From Beaufortia kweichowensis (Eukaryota; Chordata; Actinopteri; Cypriniformes; Gastromyzontidae), in NCBI GenBank assembly GCA_019155185.1, contig CM032809.1, forward strand, positions 7,646,621-7,710,620: 64,000 bases of DNA, given 5' to 3'. This document shows, in pieces, positions 45,831-59,900 of this stretch. Made by a program: the position numbers and the translations under genes. Every line of letters starts with the position of its first letter. Position 1 is the first letter of the stretch. The notes under the pieces were generated by a model. It saw only the letters and a list, made by a program, of their open reading frames with translations. It was not told where the DNA came from and did no database searches.

Positions 45831-47972
45831 AAAAAACAAACAAACAAACAAACAAAACAAATAGAATATAAAACAAAAAAGTAAAAACCAACAGCATTTT
45901 TTCATGACTTTATAATTACAAACTTTGAACCAGAGTGGAAGAAGTTTCGACAAACTGTACACAACATCACAAAATGCCTGCCAGTCTGTCCATATACAAT
46001 GCTTGCATCTTATTTTGTGATTGTCTAAAAATAACTAAACAAATCACACAAAAACACACAAATACAAGAAATACAAGCATTATATTTATGACCGCTATCA
46101 CAAAAACAGAACAATCTTTTCTCATGTGAAGGAAAAAAGAATTAAAAAAATTAAAAAGGAGATTAGGAACATGATATTGGGTCGACAGTTTCTTTTTTCT
46201 GTCATTTTACATTTTTATGTTGGTTTGTTTTTTTAGTGTTCAACACTTTGCAGCAAAAAACGAGGAACATTATATCTTTTTCTCCTCAAAAGTAATAATA
46301 ATAATAATTATAATAATGTTAATATTCTTACAGTGACGGGTGCCAGGTCAACAAAGTCCATCAGACGACAATCATCCCTCTTGAAATGTGTAAAATTCAT
46401 GTGTTTGGGTAACAAGATTTCCTGTCTTTCTTACATCAGAAATTTGTTGCGATTATTAATTATTATATCTGCCACATTCTCGTCCGCTTCTAAAGTTACA
46501 CGTGACAGTTCTGTCAAATACAAATCGCGTAATAATCATAAGAATGTTAATAATAATAACAATAATAATAATAATACATATAGGGTTGAATCCTGTACAA
46601 TACAATACACAAAATCCATTATCAAGATATTGCTTTTGGAGACATCTCTCACATTTTCCCGTCTGTATATATACATAGCTTGGCACTATACAAATTTCTT
46701 TTCTTTCAATGTCAGTTTTTTGTTTTTGAAGGGATCCATTAAAGGTGTGGAAATACTTATCTGTCATAGCTGATGTATTAAGGGCAAAAATCTCATTACA
46801 ATTTTATAAACATTCTCAATGGCAACCTGAAAGGCCTTTAAAAAAAAATCAAAAAACGAAAATAACGCCAAAACCTCAAATCCCCATCCCAACCTGTTCC
46901 CACCCCGTACAATCCACTCACAAAAAATATGACATCACATGATACAACAAGTTCTTGTGATCATGAAATTAACAATTTATTAACCGCTGTCAAGCCCTTA
47001 AAAGTTGTTTCCTCTTTCGTATGTATATGACCAGAGAGGGCTCACACACGCACACGCTCACAAACGCCATACACAATCTCACACGCTACCATAAACAAGA
47101 GCTCAAGACCATGGCATTCTAAGGCGTTATATAAAGCCAGCGCGCCTGCTTATTTTTTTTCAGCTGGTGAAGTAAATGCTTTTTAAAAAGGGGCGTGGCT
47201 GGCAGCCACTCTAACCAATCACAATGCCCACAATAACAGAAGCGAAACATTCCAGCCCAATCCCGACGATCCGAGCTCACAAATATGGATATCCCCATCG
47301 TGCTCCATTCCTAATGTAATTACAGTATAACAAAAACGAAGGTAATATACTTATTTTGCTTTATCATACAGCATTGATCAATACTGTGTGAGTGTTAGTG
47401 TGTCATATCCGTACATCTCCAGGAGCGAACGATGTCCGTGTTGTTAAAAGTGCAGTTAGCCGACGATCCCTCTCATCTCTCCTCTCAGTCTACGGGCAGT
47501 GTGTGTGTGCGCTACACTGCACCTCCTATGCTGCTCCTATTTTGTTTACGTCCTCCACTTTCTAGGTTGTACTCAAGTCTTTCCCACTTTGGACCGCAAG
47601 GGGGCGCCAGTCTCCCATTGTCCACTTGCAGCCGAAATGTATCCGGCCCTCGAAGGCCGAATGTAGTACCAAACGCTTCCTTAAAAAACGCAGACTTCCG
47701 CCGACGTTCAGTCATAAAACGTAGTTGACAAAAGTCAACAATTGCGACCATTCGATTTTTTTCTTCAGTTAAAACTTTCCTATGTCTGACACTTGAGTGT
47801 TTGCAGTGATACGCTTGACAACTCACATGGGTGTCTGCAGTGCATGAGGCTAGGGCTGGTCTGAACAACCTAAAATATAAAGGGGTTTGTGCCCTCGATG
47901 TTGCCTCTCTCGTCTGTTTCTCCTCTCCTGTATGTGTTCTGCACGCACGCTCAGCAGAAAGTGCCGTCTGCA
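45831..47972 (-). other. ash1l 3' UTR (inferred), with (TAA)n microsatellites
   Basis: No coding exon lies between the ash1l stop and the candidate poly(A) signal. Trinucleotide runs of AAT occur at 46293-46316 and 46548-46575. CG-rich and CCAAT-containing sequence near 47180-47230 is unusual for a 3' UTR, but I see no gene starting from it. Confidence 0.5.
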
Positions 47973-50900
47973 TTACTTCCTGCAAATAAATTCGCTCAAT
48001 CCAAGCGTCCGTCTGCGGAGGCGACGACCGGAGCCTTCCTCGAGCAGATAAGTCACATCTATCGCTGCAGGAGAGATGGAAATAGTTACCACATTTCTCA
48101 GTACATTTCTAAATCATTTATGAAGAATGATTCAGTGATTTTTCTGTCATGTTCACAGACGTCCTCTCTGCTTTAAAAAAACCATTGGGCATTCGTGTCC
48201 CGATAATTAATCCAAAGGTTTACAGCATCATTTTTATTTTACTCTTACCGTTCTTGCTGGGCACTCGGTGCAGCAGGTCGAGCAGAATCTTGTTTAGTCG
48301 TTCTCTCTGTGCTTCCCTCCTTCCCAGGATGGATGGATGAAGAGGTGAAGAGCAGAGCGAGGAAGAGGCATCCAACACGTCTCGCCCTCCCTCTCTCTCC
48401 CGGGAGCCTTCGTCAATCTCCCTCCTCTCTTCACCCTCCTCCTCGTCCTCCACATCTTCGGTTTCCCCGCCCGTCCTGTGGTCCTGTGAGGCGGACAGCT
48501 GCGTGATGGGGGTGCTGGTGTCGTCCTGGTTGGCGTCAACGTCTCCCTCCAGTCCTCGTTCTCTGTCCTCATCCCCATCTCTGGAGTAGGCTACGGAGAG
48601 GCGGTCACATGACGCGCTGGGTGAGGGGTCTTCATCGCAGGTGGATGCACCTTTGGGTCGCTCACTCTTCCAGGCAGAGCGACCGCCGTTCCGCTTATAG
48701 TTGTCTGGCACATAATGAGGCTAAAAGAGAGATAGCAATAAATAAAAAATGGGTGGATGGCTTTTTGTGTAATAATTTAAACACTTTTTAAACAATTGCA
48801 ACAAGCTAGATATCAGCCAAAAATGTTTTGGGTTCACAAAATGTACATTCTGTGGCATAAAATCCTTTACTGCAGAAAAGTGTGCAATAACAGTGCCAAG
48901 ATTTATTGCACAAGCATGTCTCTGCTCCTCCAATACTCACCGAGAAGTCCCTCTTAGGCGCGAGTCTCTTAGGAAAGTGGTTGAAGGCGTATGGCTTAGT
49001 GCACACTGGGTAACGGTTGCGGTGGATCTTGTAAAACAGGTGTGCCGATTTATCCAGCCGGTAGTCACAGATGTAAACATCCTGCTCCTTTACACCTTTC
49101 GGCCGTCCTGAATCAAACAGAGAATGCGAATGTTAGTAAGTGCATTAACATATTACATATTAACGGCAGGTTAAATATTACAACAGAAGATAAAGCATGT
49201 CATTGTAATACTTCATGGCACTTCTTGGGTCATGTTACTACAAACATGCTGTTTCTTTGTAAGTCTGCTGTATACGTGATCATCTCACCCTTGCAGTATG
49301 TATACAGGTCCAATACGCAGCACGTTCCCACCACTGCCTCCAGCGGTATGATCTCATAGAGCGGCACGCGGAACAACTCGTTGTGATAGAAGCGGCGAGA
49401 AGGCGAGTGATGAGTCTCATGAGGACGGAAGTAATGATGACCAAAGGCAAACCTCTCACCTCTGTAGAAAAAACCCCACAATCAGTATCACAGAAATTTT
49501 ATCTGATGCTTGACAGTTGGAATATTGAAGTATTGTCAGTTTCCATCCAGCTATAGGTACCGAATCTGTAAGCAAAAATGTTTGTTTATTAGAAACGAAT
49601 CATACTTTTCGTTCTTCCAGAGTTTCTCAATACGGAAGATGTCCAGTTTGTCTCTGTTGATGTGAGACAGGAGACGGTATGACTGCCGCACCGGCTGGCC
49701 CTCTGGTGTTCGTCTGCTGTCTCTCATGAGGTACACACAATCACCTACAACACACATACACAAACAGTCAGTAATGTTAACAAAATAATACTTTGAAGAC
49801 TATTTGAATAGAGACTAATGAACGGAGACAAACACACACATACCCTGATGCAACAGCAAGTCATCACGGAGGAGGCATATATAATAGATGGATCCCGATT
49901 GGGCGTAGCTGGGCTGGGGCACCATCGGGACCTCCTGTTGAATCGTGAGAGGAGACACATGAGAAACGACTCTTAGAATGACAAAAGAGATCTTAATCAT
50001 GGTGTGACATTTCAGTGTTGTGATAAGCGACCACACGGCCATTCAAAACACAGTAAGAGAGGGAGAATAGAATACACAGATGGAAAGGTCTCATACCCTG
50101 TCCACGGGCCGAGGGTCACACAGCTCACAGAGATAATGCTCCACTTCCGCCTCTAAACGCATACAATCACAGTGCTGCCACACCTGACAGAAAACATCAA
50201 TTTGCTTATAAATGTAACATCATAAATCAATACACACCACATTGCCAGAATAGCATCAGTAGTATTTAAATTTTTTGTGTTGATAATATACAGAACCAGT
50301 GACGCACCATGCATTTTTCGCATTGGATCATGAGCCCCTCGTCCTTGTACATGCCACAGATGCAGCGGATAACATCGTCGTCTTTGTCGTGGCTGCCGCC
50401 TCCTTCGTGGTGGTGATGGTGGGCGTGGTCTCTCTCCAGCGAATCAGAGCTGTCGGCCTCGCTGGCCGTCTCGCCCACAATCTCGTCGATCTGTACAGCA
50501 GCCTCGTGACGTGCACCGTAGTACGCCTTCCGCAACCGGCACACGTCACGACCCGTAGCTGACTTCCGTCCGTAATATTTCTAAAGAGGCAGAATGTTTC
50601 ATCACAGTTTAAACTACTCTCTTTTGTAGTTATTGTTTGAGTATTAATCAACATAAATGCATAATGGGTCTAACCTCAGCATTACGAAACACTTTGAGCA
50701 TGTCTGCGTCAAAGGCCTCTACGGTTTTGTAGTGTCCGTGAGAATCTGCTTCTCTATTGTACTGAGATCTAGTGGGTCTGTGACCTTCTCATAATACTGC
50801 ACGTTTCTGGAAACACACAAACACAACAGAACTTTACTGTAATACTCATGCATTTTCTTGAATGATGAAGATGTTACTGTATTACAAACGTCTGTCATGT

Positions 50901-53900
50901 GTCATTGTGATTATTAATGCAGCAGTCTACAAAAGCCTCTGCTGACTAAATAAACTAAATATTAACTAACTTGAAGACGTGCAAATGACACAAAAGAGTA
51001 AAGACAACACTCACCTCTTCCTTGAAGGCAAGTTAAGCAGCGGAGCGGCAAGAGTTTGACCAGATGAATCTTAAAAGAAATAAATAATCATTTTTTGAGT
51101 ATGCGAGCAGTATCAAAAGCAGTGTGTATACTTTTTATAACAACAAGCAATTATAAATGTGTAATGTTCTGCAGATTTACATTCCTGAGATTTCATTTTA
51201 AACAACTAAATTATTTAAAAATGAGATTTTAAACAAAAGAAGAACTGTGTGAATGTAAATGAGTGTCAGCATTTGAACTGACTGAACTCAAACCAGACAC
51301 TTAATCGGTCTGATGACAAACTAAATAGTTTTCACTTATTCCTATGGAAATCTCATATTATTTAATCAATATTTTAATACCTATTTATTCATTTAAGATA
51401 ATACAATTCATGTGGTGTACTTGTGTAAAAAAGAAGTCTGTTCTTACCCTTGTAGCTCATGATCATGTCACAGATCTCTTTAAAGATGTGTGCCAGACGT
51501 GCGGTGCGTGTAACCTCCGTGTTCTCCTCGGCTGCGGCGAGTCTGCGTGTGCGCACGGAGCGTGAGGTCTGCAGTGCTGAGAACTGCGTTAAGAATACGT
51601 CTGGAAATAAACACAACATGCAATGATATTCAAATCAACAGTTTAACTAGACAAACTGGGGAAATGACAAACTTGCATACGTATAGACAACACATGGAAA
51701 CACGCACCTGATTTGATGTTGCCGTCATCTCGGATGACTCCTCCCCAGCGTGTGTAAAGAGACAGGCCGCTGTCTCTCTCTCGCTCTCTCTCTCCTTCCC
51801 TTTTCAGAAGTTCTTGTTTCTCACGCATCTTCTCCCAGTTTCGCAGTAGGAACACTCGATGTTTTAGCACAAAGTTCCTGAATTACCAAAAAATAAGTTT
51901 AGTGGAGGATAATGGATATCTTAATAGACTCATTGGTAGCTATGCATGACAATTAACCCCAGACAAGACAACTTTCATAAAAGATGCATCATTAAAAACA
52001 AAATCGAATTGAATTCTTACAGGTACAGTTGTAACAGAGAGGCTGGAAAATGGTTATGCAAAACTAAATTCTGACTGTTTCGGTAAACTTGAATAACATT
52101 ACAAAAACTTCATAGAGTAAAATACTGAATATGACGGATCCTACCTCTCTCTGTTAGACATGGGCTTCATTAAAAGGTGCTGGTAAAACTTGCTGCTGTC
52201 ACTGGACTCTTCCTCCTAATGGTGTCAAATAAGAAAAAAAGTTTTGCTTTTTAAAACATTTGTTGTTAAGAGAACTACTGCACTATTGTTGCACAAATGA
52301 AACATTAGTCTCATAACTGATGAGTCTCATACCCGTTTTTTCAGCGAGTGTTTGGACTTGCGTTTCTCTTTTAGCCTGCCCAGCCTCTTGGCTCCGCCCC
52401 CTGATCCGCCCCCTTTCCCAGGCAGCCCATTGATTCGCTGGCTCTTGCCGCCAATGATGCCTCTACAAGCCTCTGAGCCGCACTTGCAGGCTTGCTGCAT
52501 AGCAACAAGAGCACAGACACATTATCATTTGGCAAGCGACAGAAAATGTAAGGCAAACACACACCCAGATAAACAGATGTAAGTTTATAAAAACATGAGA
52601 TGTTGATATTGGCACGGTTTTCTTTGATTTGTGTCAAGGATGCAGAATACTTTATTTTTACTGATTTCAAACAAAACAATAGGTTTGTAAATCAAATATT
52701 ATCCAATATATACCTGTTCTTCAGTGTTGAAAGAGTGGAAGTTGTAGTCATACGTCAGCTCTGTACCACTATTCATGTCTTTCAGAGCAAACAGACCAAT
52801 ACGATACACTCCATTCACAGACCTGACAGGGAGAGAGAGAAAGATTTCTGCTGAAAACGAAACGATTCACTTATTAAATGTTTAGACCAACCAATCTGAC
52901 TTTAAATTTGGATGGATGAGCTACATTTGAAGCTCTTGTAAAATATCTGATTTATGAACAGCTGTGGTCACACATCAGCTAAATAACAGTACATGAAACA
53001 AATTAATGAAACAATCCAGAACGCCTCTGTAACCACACAGCAACATTCTGGCAACTTCTGGCCCACATTAAATTACTCTTCCCTTTAAAAAGTACAGGAA
53101 ATAATTTAATTGCAGTTACTTGTGAGGAATTTGTATAGCATACTAAATGTACTTTCATCAAATCTGTATAAAACAACATTAAAGGAATAGTTCACCCAAA
53201 ACTTGACTTTACCATAGTAATTTTTATTCCTACTATGGAAAGTCAATGGGGTCCAATTTTTGGGTGAACTATTCCTTTAAATTGCTTGTGTAAAAATGAG
53301 TTACAAATGTGTTCAAAATCCTGTAATTGTAAAGCTCGTTTTGAATGATGTTTAATTAAATTTAATCCGACAGATGCAAAAATATAAAGATTTAAAGTTT
53401 TATTTTTACAGCTTTAAATGATTATTATTGAGTAATGCAGTTACTTAGACAGTGTAATAGGTGTGCAATTAAAATACAAAACTGATGATGTCATTAGCAA
53501 TCAGTAATTTATTACTTTGTCCAACAGGTCTAGACTGAGCCTAACAGCACGTTAAGCAACACTGAGCTTGACATTAAACAACTGCAGTGAGTATTACACT
53601 CACAAATCATGCAATAATGCGGAACGAGGCACAGATGTGCGTGCATATTGTGTGCTACCTAAAAGCTAACCACTGGACGGGACAGCTGTGTCCTCCACCC
53701 CTAAACACCAGCTAGAGATAATCGCTCATCTGTGGCAAGATGGATGATCTGCCACCGTGCAGCCAAAATGTATTGTCGGTAGTGTGTGTGTGTATAAAAC
53801 AAAGTCGACAACATTAGCTCTGGACTGCCAACGTGTGTAATTGTGTCATGATACCAGATGTTGGTCATTGACCTAAATATCGAGTTTACAACCTCGTGTT

Positions 53901-56900
53901 ATCTTTTATATTCGGACTAATTAAAGCAATTCATTATGAAGCATTTGTTTCAACACCTTTTGTAGAAGATAAAAACGTTATCCCTTCCTCTTTAATTATT
54001 CACCATGAATTTCCATGCTGGTTTAGACTGGGTTGTGATGACTATTTAACCAGCATGTACTTTTCCGACTGACCAAGCAACTTTTTAAGATGCCAAACTT
54101 ACACCCAAGAAACCCAACATCTCTTGCTAAGTACCAGAATTATTAAAACACGACATATGCTGGTGTTTATTTCAGCAAGGATAATACAGCACTTTTTGAA
54201 GTTCAGAAAATAAAGTCATTGCTTACTCAGTGTTTGTGGTTTTCCACTGACTCACCGTTAAAAACTGATCTCATCGCTAACTGATGGGATTTTATTGGCT
54301 TACTTCATCAGTGACTCATCGATGGTTTTGTTTCACTCACCACTTCTGCATCTCACAGTTGGGCTCGCAGCTGTGGTTGACGAATCGAGCCTCGTTGCCC
54401 ATACGGTAGCTGTCGATCACCATCCCGCTGTCCAGATTCAGACAGTAGTTGCCACTGTGGGAGAAGTACTGCTCCATCATGCGATTCCTGAACGTGGAAA
54501 GAGAAGGCTTACTCTATGTGGACAGCAAAATTGAACTAAACCAAAATTGAAAAACTAAAACATGTATTTGAAATATTAAGTAATTTTGTACAATCCTACA
54601 ATTAATAAAACTAGATTTCTTCTGCAGTGACATTAACCTGAACTCCTGTTCGCTGACCACCTCTCCCAAATACTCGATGATGAACTGGCCGGCACGCAGG
54701 TGCTCTTTGGTGCGGATGCCCCAGCCCTTTCCCTCGGCCCGGAAGCGTTCCAGACACTGAACCCACTCGTGCTTCTGGATGTGCTGATTATCACAATGAT
54801 CTCCGCACGGACACGTACTCGGAGAACACTCGGCAAAGATCATCCTGATGGAGAGAAGCACATGAAACTCAGGATCTACTTTAGTGACCATATAAGATGT
54901 TAGGATTTAATCACACTGTTACCTGTTCAGGCAATCGTCCTGACATCCCTTCTCACTGCGATCCTCAGGTGGTCTACAGTTACAAGTGGTGGCTTCATAC
55001 CCAGAGAGAGGCTTAACATCCACGTAGACATCTAAAAGACAAAACATTAAATATTGATTTTAGACTTAAACACATTTTTTTACATCTCATAGTTTAATAA
55101 TCAAGTTAATAATCAAGACTAATGAAATCTCCTTACTAGATCTGATCTTCTTGTACAGAGGAACATCAGGCCTCTTGTAGAGCTAAAAAGCACAAAAGTG
55201 GAGAAAAGATGATGCTTTTTCCATATTGTTTGTACTGTGAAAACCAAACTGTAGCCAAGTAACCCACAATATGATAACAAATGCAGCTGTCAACTTATAG
55301 CGAGATGTGGTTATAAGGAGCTACCTGATCATGTTTCCAAAGCCACAGGATGTCATAAGGCAGCTGGAAATCGATGCGTTTCTGTCTCAAGTATTTCCCT
55401 GAACAAACACAGAAGACAAATCGCAGTTATTAATTCAATCACTTTGTCCTTTAACTTCAGGCAGTGCCATTCCATGATTGAATTAAAGTAATCACCTCAT
55501 AACTCACAAACCATAACCAAAAAGCCTTAAAGCCTGTGAGGCCATATATAATCAACTGGTTAGGAATGACAAGTCGTACAGCAACACATATCTATTTATA
55601 TTTTATGCATTTGGCAGATGCTTTTATCCAAAGACTTACAGTGCATTTAAGTTAGACATAAATTAAGTGATGCGTGATTCTGTTGCAGACCGCATGCTAA
55701 AAGATCACTGCAAACCAAGCATAAGAGACAGACTTACCGACATGAATGGGGGCTGGAAGAAGGCCGTACTCATGTTCACCTGGAGTGTACTCCAACTTTT
55801 CCTTCTTCAGCTGTAGAAGCTGACTGCGAGGACTGATAAATGCATTAAACATTAATGCACTTCAACTAATGCATTATATTAAGCTGCAAAGTATCTGTAC
55901 ACATTATTCAAGTTCGGTAAATGTACTTTATTACTTGGCTGAAGAACTCTTTATTCTGATCATTATTAGTATTAAAGGATGCAACGTAAATGTGGTTTAC
56001 TGAACATTGGTATACTTTATTGTATTGCTGCCACTTGAGGTTGTGCATTTTGCTCAGTGATTTTACAACAGTTTCACAAATCATTCTAATGTATCATGAA
56101 CCCCCCTGCATGTGCTAAAATAATAATAATAATATTAATAATAATAATGCATTTTATTTAAAATTTCAAACCAATCAAGGACACTTAATGACAGTCATAA
56201 TACAAAACAACAATATAATATACAAATCATACAAATAACAGCAAATATAACAGCAACAAATAGTCACACAAATAACAGCATCAATTCAGCATTATTGAAA
56301 TAATCCTTTAATTAAAATGAATGAGAAATAACAAAGAGTAAATCACATAAATACACAACCTCACATGGCTTATTGTTGTGTTTGAATAATATTTTTTCTG
56401 TTTTCCTTACTCATCGGTCTTGTAGACATCAGAGTACAGTCCTGCTTTCTGAAACTTCTTTTTGGGTGGTCTGGCAGGTCTCTTTTCCCGTTGGGTTGTC
56501 ACTGATGGGTTCGGAGCTTGTTCCACTGTAGTAGGGACTGTTTGCTCTGGGGTGGACTGGTCATCTGGTTTTTCCTCTAATGCACTGCAAAATAAAAACC
56601 AATAATTTGCTGAGAGATTGCAAGTTTCACATCATGACATCATGCATGCATCATTAAGTGAGTTTAAACTTGGAAATGCAAACAGTGATGTATCATACCT
56701 GCGAAAACAATGCATTTCCTCCTGTGTCAACCATCCCCTCTGTCCTTCTGTTGTAGGTTTGGCCATCATTTCTTCTTCTCTAACCGCTGGCCGTTCTTCC
56801 TCTTCTTCCTCTTCCTCTCTTTCCTCCTCTGCTTCCTCTTCTTCCTCCTCCCCTCCATCAGCCTCCCGTTCCCAGTGCTTCCTCTTTCGTCCCTTTCTGC

Positions 56901-59900
56901 GCTGACTCTGCACTACCGACTCAATGACGTCCACTACAGTGTCTTCCTCCCAGGCCAAACCCCCTCTGTGCCGCTCAGGTGCGGAGTGATTCTCCGGATC
57001 AGACGGGGGTGGCAGCGGCGAAGGGGGAGGCGAGGGCAACGGGTACTTGCGTGGACGTCCTGGACCACGTTTCTTCACCACGTTGTTTCCTGTGCGTGCC
57101 TGCCTCTGAAGCTTTTTAGCCCGGAGGATCTTGTTGACGTGGTGCAGGTTGTTTTTGGGAGGGGGTGGGGCTAACCGGTGGGAGTGGTGGGAGGGGAGGA
57201 GTCGAGGCAACACGCAGGCTGAGAGGGGCTGGCCTGCCGGCTGGAAGGGCGGAGAGCTGATCCACTACCGGGCTGGTCGAGAGTGCAGTGAGAAAGACAA
57301 GATGAAGAGTGGGAGAGAGATAGAGGAGGGTGGTGGTGATGATGGTGCCGGTGGTGGGGACCATCAGAACCCTCAGGGACACTGGATTGGCCGCTTCGGC
57401 TTTGTGAGCCAGATAAACTTCCTGTGAGATAAAAGACAAAATACATCATTATGCAATGCTACACAGCAACTGTATATGGTCACTTTTAAGGCTCCTTAAT
57501 GATTAAGATCCTGCCTTTTAATATGAATATCATAAACATGTTTGAATTTAGAAAGTAAAATAATCTTGTAATTGACTCATCAGTGAGTCCTCTGCCTTGC
57601 AGTATGTACTTAAAAAGATGCTTTTACAGTCATCTTGGTTAGTAAATGACAGTTTTAAGGACAGTGTCATCTTTTTTGTAAAGTAAAAAACATCAGTTTA
57701 ATCCATTTATCTCACAATCTCCAACATGCAACAGAAAATAACCATCTTAGAGATTCTGCAAAAAAACAGCTAGCCATAAAAAGTGTTTGTGTGTGCAGCC
57801 ACCCATTATCTCTCTGTATCATCCATTATCCCTTTAATTAACTTACGCTCGGTCGAACTCATTTTCAACACAGTCTATGTTCTGGTTATCATATCTTTTC
57901 ATCAGTCAAACCCATTGTTACACATCTTTCTATTTCATTGTGTTTCCTTACATTTTCACATTTACAGTTAGCTGACGCTTTTATCCAAAGCGACTTACAA
58001 ATATTAGGAGACAATGAAGCGACACATCAAAAGAGGCAACAATAGTACGAAGGTTCCTTGTGGAACCTCTCACTTTATGTCAATTTTAGTCACAATCACA
58101 GTCCTGGCCAAAAGTGATAGTGTAAACTAAAGTGTTCAAGTGTAAACTGAAGCTCAATATTGGGAAGTATTTAACACAAAAAAACCCCAAAAGATTAGGC
58201 TACTAAATGAGAACATCAACAAATAATAACAGATCTAACTGCAGTCAATTTATGCTTCTTTCTTTTATTATGCATTGTTTTGTATATGTGAACAAACCCC
58301 ACATTCCTTGATATTTCAATAAATACCTTAAAATGTAATGTTTTGTCTATTTTTTGCCATATACCTCATGCTGATGTGTTCATCTAACCTTAGAGATCAT
58401 AGATCAAATATTGTACAAATACACTTATTCACTCTGTATAGTTTTACCACATATATATCTACAATATAGATATAGATTAGATATAGAATCTTTCCTTCAG
58501 CTTATTCACTGCCTCAGTCTGATTTTACTTTCAGCACTTAATCCTGCTTTTACTCTTTCTCATCAGTTTCTCTCTATCGCTTTTACCGCTACAGTGAATT
58601 TATGGTGCAGTCAATGACCGTTGGATGACCTCATGTCCTGAGCTGTAATCCTGGATTAAACGATACACTTTACTATCTTACTATGCATCAGCACCTATAT
58701 ACAACCACACTGTCAACCCAGCATGAATTATTTGTGGTCAGTTTTACCTGGTTCAGGTGAACATATGTAAAAGTAGGACTATTTTTTTAAATCCGCACCT
58801 TTCTGTGTCAACCACTTCAATCTGGTTGTGCACACTGTTTGTGGTGGCCGTGAAATCAATACCGAACACTAACTAGCACTGGAAACTAATCATAAATTTG
58901 TGGAATGCACTGAAGCAAGAGACAGCCAATAAAATTTCAGTACAGACTTATGAAGGACACTGAGGTAAAGCTATATTTGGAGAATGACTACACCTCACTG
59001 CATTAATTCTGCAACCTTCACAATGTCAAATAAAATTTGGGTCAACTCAGAAAACTCAAGCACAGATTTGCATTTAGCATCTTGACAACAGAAGGTTTTA
59101 AATATGCAAGAAACATTTTTGTAAACTGAGCATTAATATATTATCCAAAAGACCTCACTTACCCAGCTCTCTCCTCTCCGCAGATGTGGAACGATCTCTT
59201 CTCATTGTCCGGTCCAATCGTGACAGGTTGGAACTCTCTGATGTTCCACTTTTTTTGCCATGACTCCCCCTGAGGGAGTTTCGTGTTAGTGCAGATGCAA
59301 ACAGGTTGGTGTGGTGGCTGGTCTCTGCCTCCTCAACTGGAGAAGAGGGATCTTCCTCCTCACTCTCTGAGCACTCCGCTGGATTCTGTGCATGTCCTTC
59401 AGAGAACGCACCAGACCCAGAAAGGGACTGGTTTCTAGAGAGTTTAGAGTAATCAGTATCAGAACTTCCCATCCTAAACCAGGAGTCAACAGGGTGATGT
59501 CCCCGGCTACCACTGGCCAAAGACAGCCGTGAAGGCCCGAGACAAGACATGGAGGCCTCCTTTCGCTTGTACCTTTCTGCAGAAGATGACGAGGATGAAG
59601 AAGGGGAGTTGGCAGAAGCTGTCTGTTTGTTAGCATTGGAATCAGCAGAACCATCTCTACCGTACCGGCAGCTTCCTCGCTCACCTCTTCCTGCTCCCAA
59701 GCCCTCACCCACCCCACTTCTACTTCCTCCACTACCAACCACACCACCGCCATCATCACCCTCCTCTTCTCCACAGCGTTCACGGTGCTTATGCCTATGC
59801 TTATGTTTGTGGTGCCATCCGAACGACAGCTCGGACGACATGGCAGGATAGAGTACTGAAGAGCGACCGCCACCTAAATACTCCTGCCTTAGCAGCTTAT

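Noticed and set aside
46333..46773. 146-codon plus-strand open frame
   Set aside because: Antisense to the ash1l 3' UTR and largely coded by AAT repeats (poly-Asn).
47150..47300. CG-rich stretch with GGGGCGTGGC and CCAAT-like words, possible promoter
   Set aside because: It sits inside the inferred ash1l 3' UTR and no gene starts from it on either strand.
47512..47985. 157-codon minus-strand open frame beyond the ash1l stop
   Set aside because: It overlaps the final ash1l exon in another frame and continues into the 3' UTR; no homology is visible.
59286..59873. 195-codon minus-strand open frame inside the ash1l large exon
   Set aside because: Out-of-frame shadow of the long ash1l coding exon.
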